A stretch of 64,000 nt of DNA from an uncultured Collinsella sp. (GTDB taxonomy: Bacteria; Actinomycetota; Coriobacteriia; Coriobacteriales; Coriobacteriaceae). The first letter of the stretch is position 1, and each line of letters begins with the position of its first letter. This document shows positions 1-11,019 of this stretch, piece by piece. The position numbers and the translations under genes were made by a program. Under the pieces are notes generated by a model. It made no database searches and was not told the DNA's origin. It was given only the letters and a program-made list of their open reading frames with translations. The DNA is taken from positions 1 through 64,000 of the forward strand of contig CABSNM010000004.1 in the NCBI GenBank assembly GCA_902479065.1, read 5' to 3'.

Positions 1-247
1 TCATGCCGAAATGGCGCGAAGCACGCGGTTGACAAAACTATAGAGACACGTCCCGGCGAGCCGGGCGGCCTTCGGGGATACCCCCTATTTCGCTGTGCGC
101 GCGGAGCCCTCCGCATGCGCCTCGACAGACTTGGGGAGCCCCGCCGAAGGAGAGGATTGCGGGCCGCCGGAGCGGTATCCGCGGATATGAGACTGAGCCG
201 AAGGCGTCGATGACATGCCGGGGGCGGACCGGGACGGGTTAACGGCA
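1..247. other. Left-edge stretch without a supported gene
   Basis: I see no convincing coding sequence, tRNA or rRNA here. Short open frames exist on both strands, but their products are arginine- or serine/proline-rich in the way random GC-rich DNA translates, and none has a clear ribosome-binding site. The stretch could be the leader or tail of a gene outside the window. Confidence 0.4.
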
Positions 248-283
248 GGCCCCGCCGACCGATTGCAAGCGGTCGGCGGGGCC
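248..283. terminator. GC-rich hairpin, possible terminator
   Basis: A perfect 14-bp stem (GGCCCCGCCGACCG with its complement) encloses an 8-nt loop. Neither side has a proper T-tract, so it may be a transcript-end stabiliser or a terminator for a gene entering from the left, rather than a textbook intrinsic terminator. Confidence 0.45.
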
Positions 284-317
284 ATTGTGGCTCTTGACAG
301 CGGATTGGGTCATATGA

Positions 318-462
318 GCGAAAACCCGCCAGAGCGAGCAAGGTGCCTTGAAACAAGGCGGCATTGATCTTTTGATCATGCCGCCGAAGTTGAAAGGCAG
401 ATTGCCGCTCTGGCGGGTTTGCAGCGTCAAGCGGTTACGCGGTTTGGTAAAACCGCGTAACC
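318..462. repeat. Dispersed structured element, copy 1
   Basis: This 145-bp element is nearly identical to the copy at 38396-38540 and related to those at 16110-16249 and 31121-31223. An outer stem pairs CGCCAGAGCG with CGCTCTGGCG. An inner perfect hairpin is built on GGCGGCAT with loop TTTT. A third hairpin (433-462), built on GGTTACGCGGTTT, directly touches the stop codon of the LCP gene. Read on the minus strand the outer stem is followed by GGGTTTTCGC, so the whole unit could end or stabilise the LCP transcript. It is more elaborate than a simple terminator. Confidence 0.75.
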
Positions 463-1698
463 CTAATAATTGGCTTCGTAGCCGTTGCCGTCGCCGGTGG
501 GCTCTTCGTAGTAGTCCGAATCGCTTGAATCGCTTGAGTCATCGGAATCGTCAGAGCTGACCGATGAGGTTGCGGTACCGTTTGCGTAATCGTCAGACGT
601 GTTGTTGTTCAGGTCGCCAATCGTAGAGCTGGAACCATCGGAAAGACCCATGGTGTTGGGACCCTTGGGATCCTTGCCGGCATCGACGCGCTCCATCATT
701 TCCTTGAGCTCGTCCTCGTAGACAAAGACGTAGCTCACACCGTCGATCATGGTGCTGTCGTCGGCGTACGAGGGCAGGTTGGCCGAGTAGATACCGTCGA
801 CATCCATACCGCGCATGGCGTTGACCGTAGCCACGATATCCTGAACGCTCATATCGGTTACGAGCATATCGGACAGCGAATTAACCAGGCCAAAGATCTT
901 CGTGGCATCGAAGTTATTGAGAATCTGGTTGGCAAGGGCGCCAAGCACCTGGCGCTGGTGGCGCATGCGCGTGTAATCGCCGTCGGCATAGGTGTAGCGG
1001 CAGCGGGCATAGGTAAGGGCGGTGGCACCGTCCATATGCTGCTGGCCAGCGGTAATCTTAATATCCAGGTGCTCGGGGTCGTCAACATCATCGGTTGCGT
1101 TAATGTCGATACCGCCAACCGAATCAATCAGCGCCTGCATACCGTCGAAGCTGACCTCGGCATAGTGGGAAATCTGAACACCGCACAGCTCGTTGACCGC
1201 CTCGACCATGGCCTCGGCGCCGCCAACGGTATGGCAGGCGTTGATCTTCATGGTCTCGCCCTTGTACTCGACCTTGGTGTCGCGCGGAACGGAAATGAGC
1301 GTCGCCTGCTTTTGCGTGGGGTCGATGCGTGCCAGGATAATCGAGTCGGCACGATACGTATCCTCGCCCGGACGGCCGTCGGTGCCAAGAAGCAGCACGT
1401 AGAACGGATCCTTTGCCTCATCGGTGTCAACCAGAACCCGACGCAGATTGTCGGTAATGACATTGGAATCGCCGAGCTTGCCCATAATGGTGGCAAACCA
1501 CAGGCCGGCAGCGGTAGTGGCACTCAGCAGCACGCCAAGCACGACAATGAGCGCGACGTGACGAATCGTGTGGCTACGACGACGTTGACGAGCGCGCTCG
1601 GAATAGCGAGCCACGTTATCGCGACTGTAGATCTTGGCCTGCGCACCAGTTGAGGGTCTTCGGGCGGTGGTATCCGCGAGGGGCTTTTTATTAAACAT
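463..1698 (-). CDS. LytR-CpsA-Psr (LCP) family protein
   Basis: This 411-residue protein has a basic cytoplasmic N-terminus, one membrane helix (about residues 45-70) and an extracellular LCP domain. LCP hallmarks are visible: LLLGTDGR, the arginine/aspartate pair in TYRADSIILARID, and SVPRDT. Family members transfer undecaprenyl-linked glycopolymers such as wall teichoic acid-like polymers or capsule onto peptidoglycan. The C-terminal ~60 residues are a low-complexity Ser/Asp-rich tail, probably an unstructured linker. I chose the ATG at 1698, which has AGG about 7 nt upstream; a TTG two codons earlier is possible. It starts 12 nt after the murA stop, so murA and this gene form one wall-synthesis unit. 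Confidence 0.88.
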   Translation of the reverse strand: MFNKKPLADTTARRPSTGAQAKIYSRDNVARYSERARQRRRSHTIRHVALIVVLGVLLSATTAAGLWFATIMGKLGDSNVITDNLRRVLVDTDEAKDPFYVLLLGTDGRPGEDTYRADSIILARIDPTQKQATLISVPRDTKVEYKGETMKINACHTVGGAEAMVEAVNELCGVQISHYAEVSFDGMQALIDSVGGIDINATDDVDDPEHLDIKITAGQQHMDGATALTYARCRYTYADGDYTRMRHQRQVLGALANQILNNFDATKIFGLVNSLSDMLVTDMSVQDIVATVNAMRGMDVDGIYSANLPSYADDSTMIDGVSYVFVYEDELKEMMERVDAGKDPKGPNTMGLSDGSSSTIGDLNNNTSDDYANGTATSSVSSDDSDDSSDSSDSDYYEEPTGDGNGYEANY

Positions 1699-1710
1699 AG
1701 GCAACCTGTA

Positions 1711-2994
1711 TTAGTAGATGACGGGATCGGGGACGGTAGCATGCTCGACATGCGCGCCGAGCGCCTGCAGCTTTTCGACAAACTGCTCGTAGCCGCGCTT
1801 GATGTGATGGATGGCCGAAACCTCGGTCGTCCCGTCGGCGATCAAGCCCGCTACGACGAGGGCCGCTCCGCCACGCAGATCGGGCGAGGTAACCTGTGCA
1901 CCCGAGAAGCCCTTGACGCCATGAATCATGGCATGATGGCTCTCGATACGAATGTCGGCACCCATGCGCACCAGCTCAGAGGCAAACATAAAGCGATTCT
2001 CGAAGATATTTTCGGTAATAACGGAACTGCCGTCGGCAAGGGCGGAGAGCACCATAATCTGCGCCTGCATGTCGGTCGGGAAACCGGGGAACGGAAGCGT
2101 CTGGATGTCGACCGGCTTGATACGCTCGGCACGGTTCACATGGACGCCATCTTCGACGCGCTCGCAGTCGATACCCATGAGCTCCATCTTCTTGAGCACC
2201 ATGCCCAAGTGAATGGGGCAAAAACCCGTGACGTCGACACCGCGATCGTCGGCCATCAGCGCACCGGCGACGATAAAGGTACCGGCCTCGATGCGGTCGC
2301 CCACTACGCGATGGGTAACAGGATGCAGCTCTTCCACGCCCTCGATGGTCACGACGGGCGTACCGGCGCCAACAATCTTGGCGCCCATCTCGTTGAGCAT
2401 GTTAGCGAGATCGACGATCTCGGGCTCGCGGGCGGCATTGTCGATAACCGTGGTACCCTGTGCGCGCACAGAGGCCATGATGAGGTTCTCGGTCGCACCG
2501 ACGCTGGCGAACTCGAGCGTGACGGTGGTACCGCGCAGACCTTGGGGCGCATTAGCGTTGATGTAACCGTGGGCGGTATCGAACTCAACGCCCAGGGCCT
2601 CAAGACCAAGAATGTGCATATCGATCTTGCGAGCACCCAGGTTGCAGCCGCCCGGCATGGCAATTTTGGCGCGATGGAAGCGACCCAGCAGGGGTCCCAT
2701 GACGGCGGTGGAAGCACGCATCTTGGCAACGAGCTCGTAGGGGGCCTCCCAAGAATCGACCTGAGAGGTATCAATCTCGAGCGTGTGCTCGTCGAGAACA
2801 TCGATCGTAGCGCCCATGCCCTTGAGCACCTTGCCCATCACGTGGACATCGGAAATATCGGGCACGTTCTGCAGCGTCGTCTTGCCCGGCGCCAGAAGCG
2901 TTGCCGCCATGAGTTTGAGTGCGGAGTTCTTGGCGCCCGAAACGGGCACGGAGCCTCCGATGGCGTGGCCACCCTCAACGCGGATAATATCCAA
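1711..2994 (-). CDS. murA: UDP-N-acetylglucosamine 1-carboxyvinyltransferase
   Basis: MurA catalyses the first committed step of peptidoglycan synthesis, transferring enolpyruvate from PEP to UDP-GlcNAc. The 427-residue length is standard. Residues 20-26 carry SGAKNSALK, and the catalytic loop PGGCNLGARKID keeps the cysteine that is the fosfomycin target in most bacteria. The start is a TTG with AAGGG 7 nt upstream; no ATG fits better. It lies just after the ATP synthase terminator and before the LCP gene, and probably has its own promoter or receives read-through. Some Gram-positives carry two MurA paralogues; this window cannot show whether another exists. Confidence 0.95.
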   Translation of the reverse strand: MDIIRVEGGHAIGGSVPVSGAKNSALKLMAATLLAPGKTTLQNVPDISDVHVMGKVLKGMGATIDVLDEHTLEIDTSQVDSWEAPYELVAKMRASTAVMGPLLGRFHRAKIAMPGGCNLGARKIDMHILGLEALGVEFDTAHGYINANAPQGLRGTTVTLEFASVGATENLIMASVRAQGTTVIDNAAREPEIVDLANMLNEMGAKIVGAGTPVVTIEGVEELHPVTHRVVGDRIEAGTFIVAGALMADDRGVDVTGFCPIHLGMVLKKMELMGIDCERVEDGVHVNRAERIKPVDIQTLPFPGFPTDMQAQIMVLSALADGSSVITENIFENRFMFASELVRMGADIRIESHHAMIHGVKGFSGAQVTSPDLRGGAALVVAGLIADGTTEVSAIHHIKRGYEQFVEKLQALGAHVEHATVPDPVIY

Positions 2995-3007
2995 GGTCTA
3001 CCCTTTC

Positions 3008-3046
3008 AAAAAGCATGCCCGGGATGGCTGGGCCATCCCGGGCATG
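3008..3046 (-). terminator. Intrinsic terminator of the ATP synthase operon
   Basis: A perfect 15-bp stem (3014-3028 with 3032-3046, CATGCCCGGGATGGC) with a 3-nt loop is followed on the minus strand by five T residues. It lies between atpC and the murA ribosome-binding site, so most ATP synthase transcription should end here. Confidence 0.9.
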
Positions 3047-3082
3047 ATGTGTTCGCAAATGGTCGAACGCTAAATCGTTTGA

Positions 3083-3475
3083 CTATTGGGCAAGCTTGAG
3101 CTTACACCATGCGATTTCATTATAGAGGTAGGCGCGGCGTGCATCATCCTCCGACAAATTACCCAGCTTCTCTTCAAAACCTTGAATATCAGCTTTAAGC
3201 TTGTCGGCATCGACGGTCGCCAAATCGCAAGCGCGCTCGGCGAGAACGGTCACGACATCGTCCGCAACCTGGGCATAGCCGCCGGCCACGGCAAACGTGT
3301 GGTCGACAGTGCCCATGGCCTTATCGGAAACGCGAACGTAACCGCGGTCGATCGTGCAGATCTCGCTGGAGTGAGCAGGCAGAACGCCAAACTCGCCATC
3401 CGTGGACGGAATCGACACAAACGCAGCGTCGCCCTCATAGGCGCAGCTCACGGGGCACACGATGCGGATACGCAT
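3083..3475 (-). CDS. atpC: F1Fo ATP synthase epsilon subunit
   Basis: This 130-residue subunit caps the central stalk and regulates rotary coupling. The N-terminal beta-sandwich is recognisable (IVCPVSCAYEGDA, DGEFGVLPAHSSEI), followed by a two-helix C-terminal hairpin ending in a Lys/Leu-rich stretch. It starts 3 nt after the atpD stop and is the last gene of the operon before the terminator. Confidence 0.93.
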   Translation of the reverse strand: MRIRIVCPVSCAYEGDAAFVSIPSTDGEFGVLPAHSSEICTIDRGYVRVSDKAMGTVDHTFAVAGGYAQVADDVVTVLAERACDLATVDADKLKADIQGFEEKLGNLSEDDARRAYLYNEIAWCKLKLAQ

Positions 3476-3478
3476 AAC

Positions 3479-5841
<2,363 letters not shown>

Positions 5842-5846
5842 GGGAC

Positions 5847-7445
5847 TTAGTTCTCCTCTGATCCAGAAACATCCGAATGGTGCTTGGCCATGAACTGCTG
5901 CTTGAAATCGCCGATGACGCGCAAGAGCTCAGCCTTGGTGTCATCATCGATCTTCTTGGCGCGAACCTTGTCGAGCAGCGAGCCAAAGCCATTGTCCATG
6001 TACTCGATGAGCTCGGCACGGAAAGGCAGCACGTCGGCGATCTCCAGGTCATCCAGGAAGCCCTCGTTGCCAGCGAACAGCGTAACGATCTGCTCGCCAA
6101 CCTCAAACGGCTTGTAACGCGGCTGCTTCAGGAGCTCGGTCATGCGGGCACCATGGGTCAGCTGCTTCTGAGTAGCCTCGTCGAGGTCGGAGCCGAACTG
6201 CGTAAAGCCGGCGAGCTCCTGGTACGAAGCGAGGTCCAGACGGAGGTTGCCGGCGACCTGCTTCATAGCCTTGGTCTGCGCGTCGCCACCGACGCGGGAC
6301 ACGGAAATGCCCACGTCGACTGCCGGGCGCTGGCCCTGGAAGAAGAGTTCGGACTGCAGGTAGATCTGACCATCGGTAATGGAAATGACGTTGGTCGGAA
6401 TGTAGGCCGAGACGTCGCCGTCCTGGGTCTCGATGATCGGCAGTGCCGTCATGGAGCCGTAACCGTTCTTCTTGGACATCTTGACTGCACGCTCGAGCAG
6501 ACGAGAGTGCAGGTAGAAGATGTCGCCAGGATAGGCCTCGCGTCCGGGCGGACGATGCAGCGTCAGCGACATCTGACGGTAGGCCACGGCCTGCTTGGAC
6601 AGGTCATCGTAGATGACGAGCACGTGGCCGCCGGGGTTGGTCTCGCTGGCGGGCTTGCCGTCCTCGCCGTTGTACATGAAGAACTCGCCAATAGCGGCAC
6701 CGGCCATAGGCGCGATGTACTGCATAGGGGCGGAATCGGCAGCGGTGGCCGAAACGATGATGGTGTAGTCGAGTGCACCGTGCTGAGCGAGGGTCTCGCG
6801 GATGTTGGCAACCGTGGAGGCCTTCTGACCGATGGCGACATAGATGCAGACCATGCCCTTGCCGCGCTGGTTGAGGATGGCGTCGATGGCAATGGCGGTC
6901 TTACCGGTCTTACGGTCGCCGATGATGAGCTCTCGCTGACCGCGACCAATAGGCACCATGGAGTCGATAGCGAGCAGACCGGTCTGAACCGGCTCGCACA
7001 CCGGGGTACGGTCGATGACACCGGGGGCCTTGAACTCGATGGGGCGACGATGCGTGGCAACGATGTCACCCAGGCCGTCGATGGGCTGGCCGAGCGGATT
7101 GACGACGCGGCCGAGCATGGCGCGGCTCACGGGGATATCCATAATGCGGCCAGTGGTACGGCACTCGTCGCCTTCCTTGATGGAGTCGACGGCACCAAAC
7201 AGAACGGCGCCGACCTCGTCACGGTCAAGGTTCTGGGCAAGGCCGAAGACGGTCTCACCGGTATCGGAGCTCTTGAACTCCAGAAGCTCGCCTGCCATGG
7301 CGCTCTTGAGGCCGGAGACGCGCGCGATGCCGTCGCCTACCTCGTCGACCGTTGAAACCTCATGCGTATCGACCGTCGCGGAGAGGCTCGTGAGCTGCTC
7401 CTGCAGTTTCTTGGCGATATCCTGGGCATTGAGGGTTTCGGACAT
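5847..7445 (-). CDS. atpA: F1Fo ATP synthase alpha subunit
   Basis: This is the non-catalytic nucleotide-binding subunit, 532 residues. The P-loop GDRKTGKTA, the family segment [15 protein letters not shown] and the [12 protein letters not shown] region are visible. Its ATG overlaps the atpH stop by one base. It is slightly longer than the ~505 residues of E. coli; the extra length is at the C-terminus, which ends in an acidic Ser/Glu tail. Confidence 0.97.
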   Translation of the reverse strand: MSETLNAQDIAKKLQEQLTSLSATVDTHEVSTVDEVGDGIARVSGLKSAMAGELLEFKSSDTGETVFGLAQNLDRDEVGAVLFGAVDSIKEGDECRTTGRIMDIPVSRAMLGRVVNPLGQPIDGLGDIVATHRRPIEFKAPGVIDRTPVCEPVQTGLLAIDSMVPIGRGQRELIIGDRKTGKTAIAIDAILNQRGKGMVCIYVAIGQKASTVANIRETLAQHGALDYTIIVSATAADSAPMQYIAPMAGAAIGEFFMYNGEDGKPASETNPGGHVLVIYDDLSKQAVAYRQMSLTLHRPPGREAYPGDIFYLHSRLLERAVKMSKKNGYGSMTALPIIETQDGDVSAYIPTNVISITDGQIYLQSELFFQGQRPAVDVGISVSRVGGDAQTKAMKQVAGNLRLDLASYQELAGFTQFGSDLDEATQKQLTHGARMTELLKQPRYKPFEVGEQIVTLFAGNEGFLDDLEIADVLPFRAELIEYMDNGFGSLLDKVRAKKIDDDTKAELLRVIGDFKQQFMAKHHSDVSGSEEN

Positions 7446-7921
7446 TAGGCTTCACCTCCGTACGAATTAGCAGAGTTTGCGAGGGTCTCCTGCGCGATGC
7501 GCAGCTGCGTCTTGACGGAAATGTCACGACGCTCGCCGCGGGCCTCGAGCACCAGGCCGCCCACGATAGACGGGTCGACCTGCTCGATAAGGAATACCTT
7601 GCGGCCGAAGTCCTGCTCGCATTTCTTAGTGATGGTTTGACGCAGCTCGTCGTCGAGCGGGATCGCCGTGGTGACGGTCACGCCCACTACATCCTCGTCT
7701 TCCTCGGCAACATACTTAAAGGCAGCTGCCACCTTGGGAAGAAGGTCGAGCTGGTCGCGCTTGGACATGGTGTCGAGCACGGCGATGATCTCGGGGCTGG
7801 CAGAAGCCAAGCGCTCGATCATCTCGAGGTCCTCGAACACATGGTTCTCGGCCTTGGCGGCTTCCAAAAGGGAACGCGCGTAGGTCTCGAGCACCTTGTC
7901 CTGATAGCGGCTAGTCGGCAT
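7445..7921 (-). CDS. atpH: F1Fo ATP synthase delta subunit
   Basis: This 158-residue peripheral stalk subunit joins the b subunits to the top of F1. YARSLLEAA at the N-terminus and the C-terminal [25 protein letters not shown] block are typical of the OSCP/delta family. It is a little shorter than the usual ~175-180 residues. It overlaps the end of atpF by 11 bases and the atpA start by one, consistent with coupled translation. Confidence 0.92.
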   Translation of the reverse strand: MPTSRYQDKVLETYARSLLEAAKAENHVFEDLEMIERLASASPEIIAVLDTMSKRDQLDLLPKVAAAFKYVAEEDEDVVGVTVTTAIPLDDELRQTITKKCEQDFGRKVFLIEQVDPSIVGGLVLEARGERRDISVKTQLRIAQETLANSANSYGGEA

Positions 7922-8513
7922 TCAGGCTACCTGCTTCCTGGATGTAGCGCTCGATGAGCTTCTTCTGCTCGGCATCGTCCTCGAGTGCCTCGCCCACGAT
8001 CTTGGTGGCGACGGCAACGGACAGGTCGGCGATGGAGCTCGCGGCACCGGCGTAGATGGACTTGCGCTCGTCCTCGACGGTCGTATGGGCCTTGGCGATG
8101 ATCTCCTCGGCCTCCTTGTGAGCAGCCTCGATGATACGGGCACGCTCGGACTCGGCGTCCTTACGGGCCTCGAGAACGATGTCGGCAGCCTGACGACGGG
8201 CGTCGGTGACGATCGAGTCGGACTCAGCGCGCTTGGCGATAGCCTCCTGCTTGGTCTTCTCGGCCTCGTCGAGGCTCTCCTCGATCTTCTTGCCGCGCTC
8301 CTCCATGGTTTTCATGATGCCCGGCAGGGCGACCTTGGCCAGCACGATCCAGATAATCAGGAAGGCGATAAGCGCCGGGATGAACTCCGCCATCTTAGGG
8401 ATGAGGATGTCCGCACCGGCGGCGCCGTCCTCGGCGAACGCGGAAACCGGCATGAGCAGCGCGGCCGCGGACGCGGAGAGTGCGATCGCGCTCTTCTGGG
8501 ATGAAAGATTCAT
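7911..8513 (-). CDS. atpF: F1Fo ATP synthase b subunit
   Basis: This 200-residue peripheral stalk protein has a membrane helix at about residues 45-65 followed by a long charged Ala/Glu/Lys helix that dimerises along F1. Unusually, the first ~28 residues (MNLSSQKSAIALSASAAALL, then MPVSAFAED) look like a cleavable signal peptide with an AFA-type site, ahead of the normal membrane anchor. Standard b subunits begin directly with the anchor. It starts 15 nt after the atpE stop. Confidence 0.92.
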   Translation of the reverse strand: MNLSSQKSAIALSASAAALLMPVSAFAEDGAAGADILIPKMAEFIPALIAFLIIWIVLAKVALPGIMKTMEERGKKIEESLDEAEKTKQEAIAKRAESDSIVTDARRQAADIVLEARKDAESERARIIEAAHKEAEEIIAKAHTTVEDERKSIYAGAASSIADLSVAVATKIVGEALEDDAEQKKLIERYIQEAGSLNAD

Positions 8514-8528
8514 ACTTGACGCTCCGTG

Positions 8529-8723
8529 CTATTTAACGATCAGCGCGACAACGAAGCCGATCAGAGCCAGAGCCTCGCCGAAAGCGGAGCCCATGATGAA
8601 GACGGTGAACACGCGGCCCTGGACCTCAGGCTGACGGGCCATAGCACCCGTAGCACCCAGAGCAGACAGGCCGATAGCAAGACCAGCGCCGATAACACCG
8701 AGACCGTAACCGATAACTCCCAC
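8529..8723 (-). CDS. atpE: F1Fo ATP synthase c subunit
   Basis: This 64-residue proteolipid forms the rotor ring. Two membrane helices flank a polar loop (ARQPEVQGR). The ion-binding carboxylate is the glutamate in FGEALALIG of helix 2. The residue after it is Ala, not the Ser seen in sodium-binding ES..Y motifs, so a proton-coupled enzyme is the better guess. It starts with GTG behind an excellent AAAGGAGG site. The protein is short for the family because its N-terminus before helix 1 is brief. Confidence 0.94.
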   Translation of the reverse strand: MGVIGYGLGVIGAGLAIGLSALGATGAMARQPEVQGRVFTVFIMGSAFGEALALIGFVVALIVK

Positions 8724-8847
8724 GATTCCTCCTTTGTCGTGCGTGTCTTATTTCACGCAGGATAACCTTTTTATAACTGCCGGGCTCCATGGGTACGGGC
8801 ACCGGCGGTTTAACGAATTGCCTTACCTTTAAGGCACGAACGGAAGA

Positions 8848-9651
8848 CTACTCCTCCTCCGCGACCTCCTCTGCCTCGGAGACATACACGGCGGTAAGGA
8901 CCGTGAAGACGTAAGCCTGGATGGCGCCGACCACAAGCTCGATCGCATAGATCAGGATGAGGATGGCAAGCCAGGCCAGCGAAGGCAGGGCGCCGACGGC
9001 GTGGGCCGCGGAAACCTGCTGAAGCAGCGGCTGCATGAACATGCTCGCCATGATGGCGAACGAGCCCATGACCACGTGTCCTGCGAACATGTTGCAGAAC
9101 AGACGGACGGCAAGCGTGATGAGGCGCAGGAAGGTCGAGAAAAGCTCGACGACCCACACGAGCACGTTCATCGGGAAGCTCACGCCCTGCGGGGCGAGGC
9201 TCTTGATGTAGCCGATCACGCCGTGAGCCTTGCATCCGTAGTAGATGAAGTACACGAAGGCGAAAATGGCGAGTGCGGCGGTGGAGCCGATTGCGCCGGT
9301 GCCGGGCTTCATTCCCGGGATCAGGCCGATCATGTTATTGATCAGGATGAACAGGAAAAGCGAGCACAGGAACGGGAAGTGCTTCTTCCAGTTCTCGCCC
9401 ACGACACCCTTGCCGATATCGTTCTCGACGTACTCGATGATGTACTCGAAACCGTTGACGAAGAAGCCCTTGGGAACCAGGGTCTGCTTCTTCTTGAACA
9501 CGGCCAGGACGATCAGGAGCACGATCGTGGAGACGATCAGCCAAAACGAGTACTGCGTGATGCCGCAGCTCAGATCGCCCACGACAGGGGTGGAGCTGAA
9601 CTCGCTGACCAGATGATTAATCTCATCAGGCAGCTTTTCAAAAATTTCCAC
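8848..9651 (-). CDS. atpB: F1Fo ATP synthase a subunit
   Basis: This 267-residue stator channel protein has several membrane helices. The essential arginine sits in LITLAVRLFCNMFAGH, and the terminal helix carries AIELVVGAIQAYVFTVL. It carries the proton half-channels at the interface with the c ring. An intergenic gap of 124 bp separates it from atpE, the largest in the operon, possibly tuning c-subunit output. Confidence 0.95.
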   Translation of the reverse strand: MEIFEKLPDEINHLVSEFSSTPVVGDLSCGITQYSFWLIVSTIVLLIVLAVFKKKQTLVPKGFFVNGFEYIIEYVENDIGKGVVGENWKKHFPFLCSLFLFILINNMIGLIPGMKPGTGAIGSTAALAIFAFVYFIYYGCKAHGVIGYIKSLAPQGVSFPMNVLVWVVELFSTFLRLITLAVRLFCNMFAGHVVMGSFAIMASMFMQPLLQQVSAAHAVGALPSLAWLAILILIYAIELVVGAIQAYVFTVLTAVYVSEAEEVAEEE

Positions 9652-9654
9652 GAC

Positions 9655-9966
9655 TTACCTTTCGACCTCATGAGGATCTCGCAGCGCCTTGGCGACGCGA
9701 ACCGCGCAGGCGGCCATAAAGGCCACGAAGCCGATCGCCTCGCCCAGGAGGAACATGCGAAATGCCTCTCCGAACAACACAAACACAACCAAGGTAAAGA
9801 CAAGCAACGCGATTGCCGAGACCGCGAGACTCACCATACCCTTGAGCATGTCCGCATTCTGCTTATCGTCAAGAACCGGCTTGAGCGTAAAGACAAATGG
9901 AAGGAAGGCAATCGCGCCCGCGATGGCACCTGCAACGATAGCGAGCAGATCGGCTATCTGAAACAC
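9655..9966 (-). CDS. Small membrane protein at the head of the atp operon (AtpI-like)
   Basis: The ~103-residue hydrophobic protein has about four predicted membrane segments. Its position directly before atpB, with only 3 nt between, is that of atpI, whose products help assemble the c ring or supply Mg2+/Ca2+ in some bacteria. Sequence resemblance to AtpI is weak by eye, so the name rests on context. I prefer the GTG at 9966 because GAGGA lies 5-6 nt before it; a GTG at 9978 has its Shine-Dalgarno too close. Confidence 0.7.
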   Translation of the reverse strand: MFQIADLLAIVAGAIAGAIAFLPFVFTLKPVLDDKQNADMLKGMVSLAVSAIALLVFTLVVFVLFGEAFRMFLLGEAIGFVAFMAACAVRVAKALRDPHEVER

Positions 9967-10028
9967 TGGCGTCCTCACTTTCCTTTTTTATCGCCTCACA
10001 GGACAGTTCCCGCCAAACATTGGTGACT

Positions 10029-10056
10029 ATTGTACGAGCCAATCGCTAAAGTACAA
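10029..10056 (-). promoter_or_regulatory. Probable promoter of the atp operon
   Basis: On the minus strand, TTGTAC (10056-10051) is followed after 16 nt by TACAAT (10034-10029), close to the housekeeping -35/-10 consensus. It lies about 60 nt ahead of the AtpI-like gene and is the only good match in the gap. No start-site data are available. Confidence 0.5.
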
Positions 10057-10171
10057 CCGAAAAAGCATCGGTTAATACGCACCTGTTCGTTTTCTTAAGA
10101 CCTTCTTTATGCCGCAGGTACGGTAATACGTTTTTCTCGAACCCTGCAGGGCAAAACGTCCGTTAACAGGA

Positions 10172-10206
10172 GTGCGCGCGGTCGTCTTTTGTTCGACCGC
10201 GCGCAC
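10172..10206. terminator. Hairpin downstream of upp
   Basis: A 13-bp perfect stem (GTGCGCGCGGTCG) with a 9-nt loop lies about 40 bp past the upp stop. The T-tract is poor on the minus strand, so it may act as a weak terminator or 3'-end stabiliser. Confidence 0.5.
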
Positions 10207-10248
10207 CATTTCTTCGTATTTTCGACGTTAGCCAGTATGGCCCAGAGA

Positions 10249-10896
10249 TTACAGCGTGCCGTAGATGCGGTCGCCGGCGTCGCCCAGGCCGGGAACGATG
10301 TAGGCAGCTTCGTTGAGATGGTCGTCGATGGCGCAGGTATAGATATGCACATCGGGGTCCTTCTCAGTCAGCGACTTGAGGCCCTCGGGGGCCGCGACGA
10401 TGCACAGCATGCGGATGTCCTTGACACCGCGCTCGCGCAGGTAGCTGATGGCCATCTCGGCCGAACCGCCCGTGGCGAGCATGGGGTCGACGACCAGGCA
10501 GATGCGCTGGTCGATATCCTTGGGCATCTTGCAGTAATACTCATGCGGCTCGTGGGTAACCTCGTCGCGCTCCATACCGATGTGGCCCACGCGAGCGGAG
10601 GGTACCAAGTCGAGGATGCCATCGACCATGCCAAGGCCTGCACGCAGAATGGGAACGATGGCGAGCTTTTTGCCGGCGAGCTGTTTGAACGTGGCAGTAG
10701 TGATGGGGGTCTCGACTTCGACGTCTTCCATGGGCAGGTCGCGCATGGCCTCGTAGCCGTCAAAAAGTGCGAGCTCGCGCACAAGCTGGCGGAACTGGTT
10801 GGTGCCGGTGTTTTTGTCGCGCAGGATCGACAGCTTGTGCTGGACGAGCGGGTGGTCGACAAGCGTCACACGGGACGCGCCGTAGGTGACGGTCAT
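10249..10896 (-). CDS. upp: Uracil phosphoribosyltransferase
   Basis: The 215-residue enzyme salvages uracil: uracil + PRPP gives UMP + PPi. The PRPP-binding signature [12 protein letters not shown] is present, as is the family end AGDRIYGT. I chose the ATG at 10896, which gives the usual family length and has GAAAGGGG upstream; the open frame extends 20 codons further without family resemblance. It lies 123 bp downstream of glpK on the same strand. Confidence 0.95.
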   Translation of the reverse strand: MTVTYGASRVTLVDHPLVQHKLSILRDKNTGTNQFRQLVRELALFDGYEAMRDLPMEDVEVETPITTATFKQLAGKKLAIVPILRAGLGMVDGILDLVPSARVGHIGMERDEVTHEPHEYYCKMPKDIDQRICLVVDPMLATGGSAEMAISYLRERGVKDIRMLCIVAAPEGLKSLTEKDPDVHIYTCAIDDHLNEAAYIVPGLGDAGDRIYGTL

Positions 10897-11019
10897 GGGT
10901 TGATTGCCCCTTTCGTTGCGGCCGCAAAACGGCCTTGCTGACAAGGCGCGAAGCAATGTTGCCGCCGCACGCCATGCATTAGTTTAGCGGTTTGTTATAT
11001 CGAGCAGCCCATCACAGCC

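Noticed and set aside
1..247. tRNA or end of an rRNA operon at the left edge
   Set aside because: No cloverleaf arms, T-loop GTTCGA-type motif or rRNA text could be found.
318..430. Small peptides encoded by the structured elements
   Set aside because: Reading frames on both strands exist in the copies, but changes between copies preserve base pairing rather than codons, and there is no ribosome-binding site.
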